Shown piece after piece: positions 28,427-38,157 of a DNA stretch of 64,000 nucleotides (positions are counted from its first letter, which is position 1; the number at the start of each line of letters is the position of its first letter). The notes beneath the pieces are model-generated. The model had not been told where the DNA came from. It saw nothing but the letters and a program-made list of their open reading frames with translations, and did not search any database. Both the position numbers and the translations under genes were made by a program. Source of the stretch: Gammaproteobacteria bacterium (GTDB lineage Bacteria; Pseudomonadota; Gammaproteobacteria; JACKNK01); NCBI GenBank assembly GCA_024234895.1, contig JACKNJ010000003.1:281963-345962 (forward strand), read 5' to 3'.

Positions 28427-29698
28427 ATGATCGAGCCCAAGCCGACCCGTTTCGTCAGTCGACTGACCCGTGAAACCCTCGCCCTGATCCTCGCCGGCGG
28501 GCGCGGTTCGCGTCTGAAGGCACTGACCCAGTGGCGGGCCAAGCCGGGAGTCCCGTTCGGCGGCAAGTTCCGCATCATCGATTTTCCGCTGTCCAACTGC
28601 GTCAACTCCGGCATCCGCCGCATCGGCGTGCTGACCCAGTACAAGGCGCATTCGCTGATCCAGCACATCCAGCGCGGCTGGAGCTTCTTGCGCGGCGAGT
28701 TCGGCGAGTACGTCGAGCTGTTGCCGGCGCAGCAGCGCATCACCGAGGGCAACTGGTATGCGGGCACCGCCGACGCGGTCTACCAGAACCTCGACATCAT
28801 CCGCGCGCACGATCCGGCCTACGTGCTGATCTTGGCCGGCGACCACGTCTACAAGATGGACTACGGCGCGATGGTCGCGCATCACGTCGAGTACGGCGCC
28901 GACATGACGGTCGGCTGCATCGAGGTGCCGCGCGAGCAGGCCAAGGCCTTCGGCGTCATGGGCATCAACCGCGACGGCCGCGTGACTTCCTTCCAGGAGA
29001 AGCCGTCCGACCCGGCTTCCGTACCGGGCAATCCGGATGTGTCGCTGGCCTCGATGGGCATCTATGTGTTCAACACGCGGTTCCTGTACGAGCAGCTCAT
29101 CAAGGACGCCGATCAGTCCTCGTCCAGCCATGATTTCGGTCACGACATCATCCCCAGCATCATCCAGAACTACCGGGTGTTCGCGCATCGCTTCACCGAT
29201 CCCGGCACCGGCCAGCAGGCCTACTGGCGCGACGTCGGTACCATCGACGCGTTCTGGTCGGCCAACCTGGAGCTGATCGGCATCACCCCCGAGCTGAACC
29301 TGTACGACGACGAGTGGCCGATCTGGACGTATCAGGAACAGCTGCCGCCGGCCAAGTTCATCTTTGACGACGACGACCGGCGCGGCATGGCGGTCGACTC
29401 GATGGTCTCCGGAGGCTGCATCATCTCCGGCGCCAAGGTCGAGCATTCGCTGTTGTTCTCCAACGTGAAGGTGCATTCCTTCAGTCACGTGAAGGATTCC
29501 GTCGTGCTGCCGGACGTCGAGATCGGCGAGCATTGCCGCATCCGCAACGCGGTGCTGGACAAGGGTTGTCGCATCCCCGACGGCACCGTGATCGGCGAGG
29601 ATGCGCAGGCCGACGCGCAGCGTTTCCACGTCAGCGAGGGCGGGGTCGTGCTGGTCACGCCGGACATGCTGGGGCTGGAAATCCACCATGTCCGTTGA
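28427..29698 (+). CDS. glgC: Glucose-1-phosphate adenylyltransferase
   Basis: This 423-residue protein has an N-terminal nucleotidyltransferase domain with [20 protein letters not shown] and [16 protein letters not shown], a central GDHVYKMDY, and a C-terminal left-handed beta-helix. It makes ADP-glucose, the committed step of bacterial glycogen synthesis, and is normally allosterically controlled. The GH57 gene starts inside its 3' end (11-nt overlap), suggesting coupled expression. No glgA is seen in the window. Confidence 0.97.
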   Translation: MIEPKPTRFVSRLTRETLALILAGGRGSRLKALTQWRAKPGVPFGGKFRIIDFPLSNCVNSGIRRIGVLTQYKAHSLIQHIQRGWSFLRGEFGEYVELLPAQQRITEGNWYAGTADAVYQNLDIIRAHDPAYVLILAGDHVYKMDYGAMVAHHVEYGADMTVGCIEVPREQAKAFGVMGINRDGRVTSFQEKPSDPASVPGNPDVSLASMGIYVFNTRFLYEQLIKDADQSSSSHDFGHDIIPSIIQNYRVFAHRFTDPGTGQQAYWRDVGTIDAFWSANLELIGITPELNLYDDEWPIWTYQEQLPPAKFIFDDDDRRGMAVDSMVSGGCIISGAKVEHSLLFSNVKVHSFSHVKDSVVLPDVEIGEHCRIRNAVLDKGCRIPDGTVIGEDAQADAQRFHVSEGGVVLVTPDMLGLEIHHVR

Positions 29699-31442
29699 GT
29701 CGACGGCGAGCGCCACCGACACGGAGATTGCCCCGCCGCCATTGAAGGTGGTGCTGTGCTGGCACATGCACCAGCCGTATTACGGCGATCTGGCCGGCGG
29801 CGATTACGTGCTGCCGTGGACCTACCTGCACGCGATCAAGGATTACGTCGACATGGCCGCCCACCTGGAGGCCGTCGACGGTGCCCGCGCCGTGGTCAAT
29901 TTCGCGCCGACCCTGCTGGAGCAACTGGTCGATTACGCGCGGCAGATCGAGACCTGGGAGCACACCGGCACCGGACTCCGCGATCCGCTGCTGCGTGCGC
30001 TCGCCGGCCCGGTCATGCCGACCGACCCGCTGACGCGCGCCAATCTGATCAAGGCTTCGCTGCGCGTGAACCGTGATCGCATCGTCAAGCGCTTCCCCGC
30101 CTATCAGCGCCTCGCCGCGATCGCCGACGATTTCTGCAAGAACCCCGATGACGTCATTTATCTGGACGACCAGTACCTGACCGACATCCTGTTCTGGTAC
30201 CACCTGGGCTGGATCGGCGAGACCGTGCGCCAGAACGACGAGAAAGTGCGCGCCTGGCAGGAGCAGGGCCGCCGCTTCACCTTGTCCGACCGTCGCGCCC
30301 TGCTGCTGCTGATCGGCGAACTCGTGCGTGGCGTGATTCCGCGCTACCGGGCGCTGTATGAAGCCGGCAAGGTCGAGCTCTCGGTCACGCCGTACGCGCA
30401 CCCGATCGGACCGTTGATGCTCGACTTCCGCAGTGGCCGCGAGGCCTGGCCGGAATGTTCCCTCCCGGAACTGGCGTCCTACAGTGACGGCGAGGAACGC
30501 TTCCGCTGGCACATCGAGCACGGTCTGGAGGTGTTCGAGGAACATTTCGGACACCGCCCGCCGGGTTGCTGGCCGGCGGAAGGCGGCATCAGCGATCCGG
30601 TCTGGAAGATCCTTGAAGAGCACGGCTTCAGGTGGGCCGCGACCGGCCAGGGCGTGCTTGGCAACACCCTCGCGCGGGCCGGGCGCCATGATCTGGATCG
30701 CGGCCATGCCTGGCTGCATCGCCCCTATCAGAGGGACGGCGGCACCATCCGCTGCTTCTTCCGCGACGATGGGCTCTCCGATCGCATCGGCTTCGAATAC
30801 GCGACCTGGCATGCCGACGATTCGGTCGGCGACCTGATCCACCACCTGGAAAACATCCGCATCGCCAATCGCGAGCGGCCCTGCACGGTGGTGTCGATCA
30901 TCCTCGATGGCGAGAACGCCTGGGAGTACTACCCGGACAACGGCTACTGGTTCCTGCGCGGCCTCTACGAAAAGCTCGCGGCCCATCCCGCCATCGAACT
31001 GACCACGTTCAACGACTGCGTGCATGCCGGCAGTGCCGATATCGCGCCGCCGCTGGTCGCGGGTTCCTGGGTGTATGGCACGTTCTCGACCTGGGTCGGG
31101 CATCGCGACAAGAACCGAGCCTGGGACATGCTCGGCGACGCCAAGGCGATCTACGACGCGGCGGACGCGGCCGGCAAGCTCGATGACCCCGAACTCCGCG
31201 CCCGCGCCGAACGCCAGCTCGCGATCTGCGAGGGTTCCGACTGGTTCTGGTGGTTCGGCGACGACAATCCCGGCAACACGGTCAGCGACTTCGAAGCCCT
31301 CTACCGTCGGCATCTCGCCAACCTGTACAGCCTGCTCGGCGCCGAGCCGCCCGAATACCTCAGCCACTCGTTCACCTTCGGGGGGCAGAGCGCGGTCGCG
31401 ACCGGCGGTGTGATGCGACCGGGGCGCGACAAGAACGCCTGA
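29688..31442 (+). CDS. Glycoside hydrolase family 57 protein
   Basis: This 584-residue protein has the GH57 conserved regions: [10 protein letters not shown] (residues 23-32), a central [16 protein letters not shown] with the likely catalytic Glu (about 295), and [16 protein letters not shown] (about 405). GH57 members act on alpha-glucans as amylases, branching enzymes, pullulanases or glucanotransferases. Coupling to glgC and closeness to glgB point to glycogen turnover, but the exact activity is not assignable. ATG 29688 is chosen because the HMHQP motif then follows a short 20-residue leader. Confidence 0.88.
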   Translation: MSVESTASATDTEIAPPPLKVVLCWHMHQPYYGDLAGGDYVLPWTYLHAIKDYVDMAAHLEAVDGARAVVNFAPTLLEQLVDYARQIETWEHTGTGLRDPLLRALAGPVMPTDPLTRANLIKASLRVNRDRIVKRFPAYQRLAAIADDFCKNPDDVIYLDDQYLTDILFWYHLGWIGETVRQNDEKVRAWQEQGRRFTLSDRRALLLLIGELVRGVIPRYRALYEAGKVELSVTPYAHPIGPLMLDFRSGREAWPECSLPELASYSDGEERFRWHIEHGLEVFEEHFGHRPPGCWPAEGGISDPVWKILEEHGFRWAATGQGVLGNTLARAGRHDLDRGHAWLHRPYQRDGGTIRCFFRDDGLSDRIGFEYATWHADDSVGDLIHHLENIRIANRERPCTVVSIILDGENAWEYYPDNGYWFLRGLYEKLAAHPAIELTTFNDCVHAGSADIAPPLVAGSWVYGTFSTWVGHRDKNRAWDMLGDAKAIYDAADAAGKLDDPELRARAERQLAICEGSDWFWWFGDDNPGNTVSDFEALYRRHLANLYSLLGAEPPEYLSHSFTFGGQSAVATGGVMRPGRDKNA

Positions 31443-31516
31443 CCGGGGTCGTTCCCCGGCATGCCATCCCATACACTCCGATGGATGCTAACGCGGAGTG
31501 GGAGCGAGGTTCGGGC

Positions 31517-32680
31517 ATGAAACGGGTCGGTATGTGGGTGACGCTGATCGCCCTCGTCTACGGGGTCCTCGAGGCCATCTCCGCCACCGGCTTGTATCTG
31601 GTCGGTCGCCTGCATGACTGGCATTACCAGCCGGTCGACGAACTGACCGATTTCCAGGCCGCCAGCATCGGGCGGCTGCTGGACGACACCAGCAAATACG
31701 TCATGCCAGACCCGGAACTGGGCTGGACGATCCGCCCGAACGGCGTCGCGCCGCTGTACCAGGCCAATTCCGCCGGCATGCGTCGCACCGGCGAGGTCGA
31801 CGCGCTGCCGGCCCCGGGAGTGCATCGCATCGCCGCCTACGGCGATTCGTTCACGCATGGCGATCAGGTCGCCAACGCCGACACCTGGAGCGCCCGGGTG
31901 GAGGCGCTGGCACCGGAATTCGAACTGCTCAACTTCGGTGTCGGCGGTTACGGCGTCGACCAGGCCTACCTGCGCTACCAGCGCACACAGCGCGAATTTC
32001 CCGTCGAGCTGGTGCTGATCGGCTTCATGTCCGAGAACATCAAGCGCCATGTGAACCGCTACCGGCCCTTCTACGCGATCGGCACCGGCATGACCCTCGG
32101 CAAGCCGCGCTTCGTGGTGCGTGACGGCGAGCTGGAACTGTTGCCGAATCCGCTGCCGGGCGCGCAGGACCTGCGCGCGCTGCTGGCCGAGCCGCGGGCG
32201 GTGCTTCCGCGTATCGGCGAGAACGATCATTTCTTTGCCCACCGCTATCGCGCGAACGCGCTCGATTGGTCGCCGACCTACCGCCTGAGCCAGGTCATCG
32301 CCCATGAGATGGGCGCATCCAATCCGTCGCGCCGGTTGTTCGACGCGGCCGGCGATTATCGGACGGACAGTGAGGCGTTCCAGATCAGCGTCGCGCTGAT
32401 CCGGGCGTTCGTTGCGCGCGTTCAGGCCGACGGCGCGCGACCATTGGTGCTGGTCTTCCCGAACCGGGGCGACGTCGAGCGTTTCCAGACATCGGGCAAA
32501 CGCACGTACCAGGCCTTGCTGGAGGCGTTCGACGCCGCCGGTGTCGACTATGTCGATCTGCTGCCCGCACTGACGGCGGACCCGCTGGATGACGTCTTCA
32601 ACATGCACTACACGCCGCTCGGCAACAGCCGGGTGGCGGAGTATCTGATCCCCGCGTTGCGCGCCCGCCTGACGCCGTGA
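31517..32680 (+). CDS. SGNH/GDSL-family hydrolase, membrane-anchored
   Basis: This 387-residue protein starts with a hydrophobic signal-anchor (MKRVGMWVTLIALVYGVLEA). It then has the SGNH blocks AAYGDSFTHGD (Ser near 111), NFGVGGYGVDQAY, and a C-terminal HYTPLGN His block near 363. Such proteins are esterases or O-acyl hydrolases of the envelope or exported glycans; the substrate is unknown. ATG 31517 follows GCGAGG by 7 nt; an ATG at 31481 is possible. Its stop TGA is part of a palindrome shared with the convergent ATPase gene. Confidence 0.8.
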   Translation: MKRVGMWVTLIALVYGVLEAISATGLYLVGRLHDWHYQPVDELTDFQAASIGRLLDDTSKYVMPDPELGWTIRPNGVAPLYQANSAGMRRTGEVDALPAPGVHRIAAYGDSFTHGDQVANADTWSARVEALAPEFELLNFGVGGYGVDQAYLRYQRTQREFPVELVLIGFMSENIKRHVNRYRPFYAIGTGMTLGKPRFVVRDGELELLPNPLPGAQDLRALLAEPRAVLPRIGENDHFFAHRYRANALDWSPTYRLSQVIAHEMGASNPSRRLFDAAGDYRTDSEAFQISVALIRAFVARVQADGARPLVLVFPNRGDVERFQTSGKRTYQALLEAFDAAGVDYVDLLPALTADPLDDVFNMHYTPLGNSRVAEYLIPALRARLTP

Positions 32681-32698
32681 CGCGCGGATTGCGCGTCA
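32678..32698. terminator. Bidirectional hairpin containing both convergent stop codons
   Basis: TGACGCGC-ggatt-GCGCGTCA: the 5' TGA ends the SGNH gene and the 3' TCA is the stop of the convergent ATPase gene. The 8-bp stem has no T run, so its strength as a terminator is uncertain. Confidence 0.5.
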
Positions 32699-34489
32699 GT
32701 CCAGGATCACGCGGAAGTATTCCTCGACCGTCGTCACGCCTTCCTTGACCAGGCGCAGGGTGTTGCCGTTGAACGGCACCATGCCGGCCTTGATCGCGGC
32801 GGTACTGATCTGCAGGCGGGAGGCACGCTCATCGATCAGATGACGGATGGTGTCGTCGGTGACGATCATCTCGTAACTGGCGACACGGCCCCGGTAGCCG
32901 GTCTTGTTGCAGGCGTCGCAGCCGGTGCCGTGGTAAAGCACGAGATCCTCGGGCACGCCAAGCTGCTGGCGGACGTTCGGGTCGATGTCCGCCGGTGTCT
33001 TGCACTCCGCGCAGATCACGCGCATCAGGCGCTGGGCGATGATCACGCGCACCGTGGCGCTGATCAGGAACGGTTCGACGCCCATCTCGATCAGGCGGGC
33101 GATCGCGCCGGCGGCGTCGTTGGTGTGCAGCGAGCTCAACACCAGGTGGCCGGTCAGCGCGCTTTCGAAGGCGACCTTGGCGGTTTCACGGTCGCGGATC
33201 TCGCCGACCATGATCACGTCCGGGTCGTGGCGCAGGATGTGCCGGACAGCGGTGGCGAAATCGAGATGCGCGGCCTTGTTGACCTGCACCTGCGCAATGC
33301 CGGGAATCTTGAATTCGACCGGGTCCTCGATGGTGATGATGCTGTTGTTGCCCTTCTTGAGCAGTTGCAGGCACGCGTACAGCGTCGTCGATTTGCCCGA
33401 GCCGGTCGGGCCGGTGACCAGGATCAGGCCACTGGTGCGGCCAAGCTGGTCGATCAGGCGTTTCTGGTCCACGGGCAGGAAGCCCAGCGCGCCGATCGAT
33501 TTCAGGCCGATCGCGGAGTCGAGCAGGCGCATGACCACGCTCTCGCCGAAGATCGTCGGCATGGTCGAGATGCGCAGGTCGACGAAATGGTCGCCGTGGC
33601 TGAAGCGGGTCTGGCCATCCTGCGGGGCACGGCGTTCGGCGATGTTCATGCGACCGAGCACCTTGATGCGGCTGACCACCGCCGGCAGTAGCGCGATCGA
33701 GAACTTGCGGATCGCGACCAGCTGACCGTCGATGCGGTAGAGCAGTTCGGCCTCGTCACGCAACGGGCGGATGTGGATGTCTGAAGCCAGGCGGCGGACG
33801 GCGTCGCTGATGATGCCGTTGACCAGGCGCACGATCGGCTTTTCCTGCGCCAGGCGCTCGGCTTCCTCGATCGCGGTCGTCTGCTCGTCGCGCTCGGTTT
33901 CGTTCTCCCGTTCCGCCGGGCTGAACAGGTCCGAACTGGAAGCGTCCATCTCCGACGGGTAGAAGCGACGCAGCGCCTCGGTGATCTGTTGCCAGCGCGC
34001 GACCACCGTATCGACGCGGCGGTTGGTGATGAACTGGATGGTATCCACCGCCTCCAGGTCGAGCGGGTCTTCCAGGGCGACGATCAGGCGCTTGTCGCGG
34101 AACATGATCGGCAGGGCGCGATAGCGGCGCGCGAGGTCGACGGGCAGCAACGCGGCGGCGGCCGGGTCCGGCGGGATCTTGTCCAGATTGACGATCGGCA
34201 GGTTGAGGCGATGGGCCAGCGCGAGGTGGGTAAGCTCGGCGCTCGACGCGCCCAGCTCGTCGACGATATCGGCGAGCTTCATGCGTGGATCGCGGCGTTT
34301 GCGCTGCAAGGCCTCCTGCAACGTCGCCTTGTCGACGACGCCCTCGTTGAGCAGCATCTGGCCGACGTTCTCGTGCGAATGCAGCACCGCGCCCTGTGCG
34401 TTACGTACCCGCAGATACTCCTGCAGGTCGTCGGCGCTGCCGAGCGCGTTGTCGAACAATTCGGGGCGGTTGTCGAGACTGAGCTTCAT
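32696..34489 (-). CDS. GspE/PilB-family secretion or pilus ATPase with MshEN N-terminal domain
   Basis: This 597-residue protein has an N-terminal MshEN-type (T2SSE_N) region (about 30-190), known in MshE to bind c-di-GMP. The ATPase core follows, with Walker A TGPTGSGKSTTLYA (near 362), Asp box, Walker B MVGEIRDRETA and His box. A zinc tetracysteine region CAECK...CDACNKTGYRGR lies near 493-525. It would power type II secretion, type IV pilus or MSHA-like assembly. No partner genes flank it, so its system is not known; a pseudopilin begins at the far end of the window. Confidence 0.88.
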   Translation of the reverse strand: MKLSLDNRPELFDNALGSADDLQEYLRVRNAQGAVLHSHENVGQMLLNEGVVDKATLQEALQRKRRDPRMKLADIVDELGASSAELTHLALAHRLNLPIVNLDKIPPDPAAAALLPVDLARRYRALPIMFRDKRLIVALEDPLDLEAVDTIQFITNRRVDTVVARWQQITEALRRFYPSEMDASSSDLFSPAERENETERDEQTTAIEEAERLAQEKPIVRLVNGIISDAVRRLASDIHIRPLRDEAELLYRIDGQLVAIRKFSIALLPAVVSRIKVLGRMNIAERRAPQDGQTRFSHGDHFVDLRISTMPTIFGESVVMRLLDSAIGLKSIGALGFLPVDQKRLIDQLGRTSGLILVTGPTGSGKSTTLYACLQLLKKGNNSIITIEDPVEFKIPGIAQVQVNKAAHLDFATAVRHILRHDPDVIMVGEIRDRETAKVAFESALTGHLVLSSLHTNDAAGAIARLIEMGVEPFLISATVRVIIAQRLMRVICAECKTPADIDPNVRQQLGVPEDLVLYHGTGCDACNKTGYRGRVASYEMIVTDDTIRHLIDERASRLQISTAAIKAGMVPFNGNTLRLVKEGVTTVEEYFRVILD

Positions 34490-34674
34490 GGCCTGGAGCG
34501 TAGGTGGCGGGCTACTAACTTATACGATACGCAGCAGAGTGGCGTGCCGGCCTGGATCAAGCAAGTCATGTTCGCGAGCAAGCCCGCGTTGCGGGGCCGC
34601 GCAGGCTGGTTCGGCGTGCCGGGTGCGTCTGGAGAATGCGCGCGACCTGCCCCTCAACGCGGGTCACGGATCGC

Positions 34675-35364
34675 TCAGAGCGTGTCCCAACTGCCCCGGC
34701 GCCGGCGACGTGGCCGCGGGATGCGCGGCAGGATCAGGCCCAGCACGATGCCGCCGAAGACGGTGCCGGCCCCGTACAGGAACCAGTTCTGCGCGGTCGC
34801 GTCCCGGAGCTGTGCGTTGTCCCGCTCCAGGCTGTCGATCCGGGATGCCTGTTCCTTCATCGTGCCCTGCAACAGACGGTTGCTACGCACGATCGCCAGC
34901 GTGTCGGCGGTGGCGGCCTTGAGTTCGTTGAGTTCCCGGTCGAGCTCGGTGTTGCGGGTGGTCAGCGAGTGGTTTTCGTCGAGCAGGCGCTGATTCTCGG
35001 CCTGCTGAGCGACCAGCTTTTTTTGCAGCGTGTCGCCGCCGCCACGCAATTCCGCGAGCTGCTTTTCGGCGATCTCCAGACGCTCGCGCGCACTGCGGTC
35101 ATTGCTCAGGAAGCGCGACAGCACCCAGCCTTCCTGCCCGCGCGGCGTGGTCACCCGTGCCCAGCCGTCGGCCTCCTCCAATACCTTCACCTGGGTGCCG
35201 CTAGCGAGCATGCGGGTGATCTTGTACTGGGTGCCGTTGCCGGCGCGGAGCATGATCTCCAGTTCGTCGGTGACGTAACGCGTTTCGGCGAATGTCGGGA
35301 AACTAGCGGAAGCGAGCGCTAACGCGAGGGCGAGCGCGCCGTGTCGGGAGAAGAAGGCAGTCAT
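34675..35364 (-). CDS. SH3b-domain envelope protein (TIGR04211/YgiM-like)
   Basis: This 229-residue protein has a signal peptide (1-26, ending TFAE), a bacterial SH3 domain (about 28-92, LRAGNGTQYKITRML and GWARVTTPRGQEGWV), and a long Glu/Arg-rich coiled coil (about 95-190). A C-terminal TM helix (FLYGAGTVFGGIVLGLILP) with a basic tail ends it. This is the YgiM architecture, an envelope protein of poorly known function with presumed peptidoglycan contact. The ~185 nt between it and the upstream ATPase gene hold no recognised feature. Confidence 0.85.
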   Translation of the reverse strand: MTAFFSRHGALALALALASASFPTFAETRYVTDELEIMLRAGNGTQYKITRMLASGTQVKVLEEADGWARVTTPRGQEGWVLSRFLSNDRSARERLEIAEKQLAELRGGGDTLQKKLVAQQAENQRLLDENHSLTTRNTELDRELNELKAATADTLAIVRSNRLLQGTMKEQASRIDSLERDNAQLRDATAQNWFLYGAGTVFGGIVLGLILPRIPRPRRRRRGSWDTL

Positions 35365-35481
35365 GGGCGGGGCATCAATTTCACAAACCGCTAATGTACC
35401 ACGCGGTCGCGCCCGGTCGGCCCACGTGCCGGGTTACGGCGGGGATCGCGGCAACGCGGTCCCCGCAACCGCTCGCTGTCG

Positions 35482-35964
35482 TCAGCGGATACGATCCAGC
35501 TTGCTGTCGAGATCTTCCTCGCGGTTGACGTCCTGCAACTGCTGGAGACCGCGCTTCAGATTGCCGAGATTCTGTCCGTCTTCGGTCGCCAGGGCCTTGA
35601 GTCCTGCGCTGCCGGCACTCGAGGAACTCCCGCTCGAGGTGGAGAACAGTGACGTCTCGGATTCGGGCTTTTTCGCCTTGACCGCAGGCACCACGTTGGC
35701 GTCGTGGGCGTAGGTCTTGGCTTCGACGGTCGCGCCCTTGGGCGGCGGGGTGGAGGTGATGTGCCATTCCCCACTCGCGTCCTGCCATTTGTAGACCGTC
35801 GTGGTCGCCGGCTTCTCGGGCTCGGCGACACTTGGGATCGCGATCTCGGGCATGGCCTGCTCAGCCTCGCCGAGCATGGCTTTGATCTGGTCCATCTTCG
35901 AGTAGACCACGTAGCCGATCACGGCGATCAGCAGGATGATCAGTTTTGTCAGCAGGCTTTGCAT
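35482..35964 (-). CDS. DUF4124-type membrane-anchored protein
   Basis: This 160-residue protein has an N-terminal TM anchor (LLTKLIILLIAVIGYVVYS), a DUF4124-like motif VYKWQDASGEWHITSTPPP (about 60-80), and a Ser-rich, then polar C-terminus. DUF4124 domains are common in gammaproteobacterial periplasmic proteins; the function is unknown. ATG 35964 is chosen because the hydrophobic anchor starts at residue 4; an upstream in-frame ATG would add 11 polar residues. It is divergent from ampD. Confidence 0.75.
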   Translation of the reverse strand: MQSLLTKLIILLIAVIGYVVYSKMDQIKAMLGEAEQAMPEIAIPSVAEPEKPATTTVYKWQDASGEWHITSTPPPKGATVEAKTYAHDANVVPAVKAKKPESETSLFSTSSGSSSSAGSAGLKALATEDGQNLGNLKRGLQQLQDVNREEDLDSKLDRIR

Positions 35965-36077
35965 GTTCCGGGACTCCGTGTTTGCAGCCGGGCTCAAGCG
36001 ACCGCGTATCGGCGAGGGGCGTACGATTCAACGCGGCTAACATTACCGATTATTCCCGTCGTGCTCCATGGTGTTCG

Positions 36078-36638
36078 ATGACTTCTCGCGTCTCGTCTGA
36101 GGGCTTGCTTGTTGGGGCGCGCTTCCGCGCCTCGCCGAATCACAACGAGCGTCCGCCCGGTGAGCGCATCGATCTGCTGGTCGTGCACGGCATCAGCCTG
36201 CCGCCGGGCCGGTTCGGCGGTAATGCGATCGAGGCGCTGTTCACCAATAGCCTGGATGTGAACGCGCACCCGTCCTTCGGGGAACTGGCCGGTCTGCGGG
36301 TTTCCGCGCACCTGGTGATCCGCCGTAATGGCCAGGTGATCCAGTTCGTGCCGTTCACCGAGCGCGCCTGGCATGCCGGCGTCAGCGCGTTCGAGGGACG
36401 CGAGGGTTGCAATGATTTCTCCATCGGCATCGAACTCGAAGGCACGGACCACATCCCATACACCAAGGCGCAGTACCGGCGGCTGATCGGGGTCGCGCGG
36501 GCCTTGATGGTGGCCTATCCGGACATCACGCCGGCGCGCATCGTCGGCCACGAACACATCGCGCCGGGGCGCAAGACCGATCCCGGCCCGGCTTTCGATT
36601 GGGCCCGTTTCAAGGCAGGACTGAGCGACGACGCATGA
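36078..36638 (+). CDS. ampD: 1,6-anhydro-N-acetylmuramyl-L-alanine amidase AmpD
   Basis: This 186-residue amidase_2 protein has zinc-ligand motifs LLVVHGISLPP, RAWHAGVSAFEGREGCNDFS and VGHEHIAPGRKTDPGPAFDW, the AmpD signature. It removes stem peptides from anhydro-muropeptides in the cytoplasm during cell-wall recycling and so lowers AmpR-type inducers. It complements amgK-murU in the same window. ATG 36078 gives the usual N-terminus; its last codons overlap the next start (ATGA). Confidence 0.95.
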   Translation: MTSRVSSEGLLVGARFRASPNHNERPPGERIDLLVVHGISLPPGRFGGNAIEALFTNSLDVNAHPSFGELAGLRVSAHLVIRRNGQVIQFVPFTERAWHAGVSAFEGREGCNDFSIGIELEGTDHIPYTKAQYRRLIGVARALMVAYPDITPARIVGHEHIAPGRKTDPGPAFDWARFKAGLSDDA

Positions 36639-37498
36639 CAAACTTCGACGAATGGGTGCTCGGCAACGAGCCGGTGATCCGCCTGAGCGTGTTCTTCGGC
36701 CTGTTCACGGCCATCGCGCTGTGGGAGTGGGCTTCGCCCCGCCGCGTGCTGACCCGGTCGAAGAAGGATCGCTGGGCCAACAACATCGGTCTGCTGTTCA
36801 CCGACATCCTGGTCGCGCGGCTGCTGTTTCCGGCAGCCGCCGTCGGCATGGCGGTGTTCGCGAACGAGCACGGCTGGGGGGTGCTGAACCTCCTTGACTG
36901 GCATCCGGTGCTCGAACTGGTGCTCGCGATCGTGGTGCTGGACTTCGCGATCTGGCTGCAACACGTGATGTTTCATGCGATCCCGGTGTTGTGGCGGCTG
37001 CACCGCGTGCACCACGCCGATCCGGATTACGACCTGACCACCGGCTCGCGCTTCCACCCGATCGAGATCGTGCTGTCGATGCTGATCAAGTTCGCCGTGA
37101 TCGCGGTGCTCGGGCCGTCGGTGGTCGCGGTGGTGCTGTTCGAAGTCATCCTCAACGGCGCGGCGATGTTCAACCACGGCAACGTGCGCCTGCCGGTCGG
37201 GATCGACCGCTGGCTGCGCTGGATCATCGTCACGCCGGACATGCACCGCGTGCATCACTCGGTGCTCGACGACGAGACCAACAGCAACTTCGGCTTCAAC
37301 CTGCCCTGGTGGGATCGTCTGTTCGGCACCTACAAGGCGCAGCCCGATGCCGGTCACACCGGCATGACCATCGGTATCGACCACTTCGATCAGCGTGAGC
37401 AGGTCACCACGCTGTGGGGCATGTTGAAGTTGCCGTTCCAGGGCCATGCCGGCGATTACACGGTCAACCGCCGCTCCTGGAAGAAACCCGGCGGATAA
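36635..37498 (+). CDS. Sterol desaturase / fatty acid hydroxylase superfamily protein
   Basis: This 287-residue membrane protein has several TM helices and the His clusters of the di-iron superfamily: HVMFH, LHRVHHADPDYDLTTGSRFH, NHGNV and MHRVHHS. These ligate a di-iron centre that hydroxylates or desaturates lipids. It is translationally coupled to ampD (4-nt overlap), an arrangement seen in other gammaproteobacteria. The substrate is unknown. A family A REP pair follows at 37509. Confidence 0.88.
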   Translation: MTNFDEWVLGNEPVIRLSVFFGLFTAIALWEWASPRRVLTRSKKDRWANNIGLLFTDILVARLLFPAAAVGMAVFANEHGWGVLNLLDWHPVLELVLAIVVLDFAIWLQHVMFHAIPVLWRLHRVHHADPDYDLTTGSRFHPIEIVLSMLIKFAVIAVLGPSVVAVVLFEVILNGAAMFNHGNVRLPVGIDRWLRWIIVTPDMHRVHHSVLDDETNSNFGFNLPWWDRLFGTYKAQPDAGHTGMTIGIDHFDQREQVTTLWGMLKLPFQGHAGDYTVNRRSWKKPGG

Positions 37499-37508
37499 CG
37501 GTGCTGTT

Positions 37509-37580
37509 GTAGGAGCGGCTTCAGCCGCGAACGGCGCCGCATGATTTCTGACCACTGATCGCGGCTGAAGCCGCTCCTAC
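37509..37580. repeat. REP family A pair
   Basis: Consensus GTAGGAGCGGCTTCAGCCGC and its inverse, 11 nt after the hydroxylase stop. The remaining ~180 nt before arsR hold no gene that I can support. Confidence 0.92.
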
Positions 37581-37760
37581 AGTTGTGCGGGCCAGCATAA
37601 GTGTCGCGTTGCCGGCTTGGTGCCTCTGACCGAAGCCTCAAGCCGGCTACGTCGCTGCGCTCCTTAAACCGGCCTACATCAAAGGCCGCTGGCTGAGCGG
37701 AGGCGAAGCCAGCCGTTCCGCCCGATCCTCCCGTTTTTAATATTCGTTTTTTCACATATA

Positions 37761-37777
37761 TCCCGCACACTGCGGGA
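37761..37777. promoter_or_regulatory. Candidate ArsR operator
   Basis: The perfect inverted repeat TCCCGCA-cac-TGCGGGA ends two bases before the arsR ATG and follows an AT-rich CACATATA that could be a -10 region. Position suits autorepression by the ArsR-family protein. Confidence 0.5.
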
Positions 37778-37778
37778 C

Positions 37779-38120
37779 ATGCCTGAACTGACACCTTCCG
37801 ATCTCGCCTTCGCGGTTGCCGACCCGACCCGTCTGCGCCTGCTGATGCTGTTGCACGTCGCCCGGCGCGAACTCTGCGTCTGCGAACTGACTGCCTCGCT
37901 CGATCTCGACCAGCCGAAGATTTCCCGGCATCTCAAGGCATTGCGCGAGCGGGGGGTGCTCAGCACACGCCGTGACGGGCAGTGGATCCACTACCGGCTG
38001 GACCCGCAACTGCCGTTGTGGGCGATCGACGTGCTGCGCGGATTCGCCGATGGCACGACCGGCCAAACCCCCTATGTCGACGACGCGGCCCGCCTCGCGC
38101 ACGCGGGCTGTGCGCCCTGA
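37779..38120 (+). CDS. arsR: ArsR/SmtB-family repressor
   Basis: This 113-residue winged-helix protein has the [20 protein letters not shown] segment. Its CVC near the recognition helix is the arsenic(III)-binding pattern of classic ArsR, and [19 protein letters not shown] forms the wing. It heads an operon with GAPDH, a Gdt1-like protein and ArsJ, so it should derepress on arsenite. A perfect palindrome just before its start is a likely operator. No good Shine-Dalgarno other than GCGGGA, which is very close to the ATG. Confidence 0.9.
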   Translation: MPELTPSDLAFAVADPTRLRLLMLLHVARRELCVCELTASLDLDQPKISRHLKALRERGVLSTRRDGQWIHYRLDPQLPLWAIDVLRGFADGTTGQTPYVDDAARLAHAGCAP

Positions 38121-38157
38121 CTTCATTCGTTCAAACGCATATCCGGAGACGCATCAG

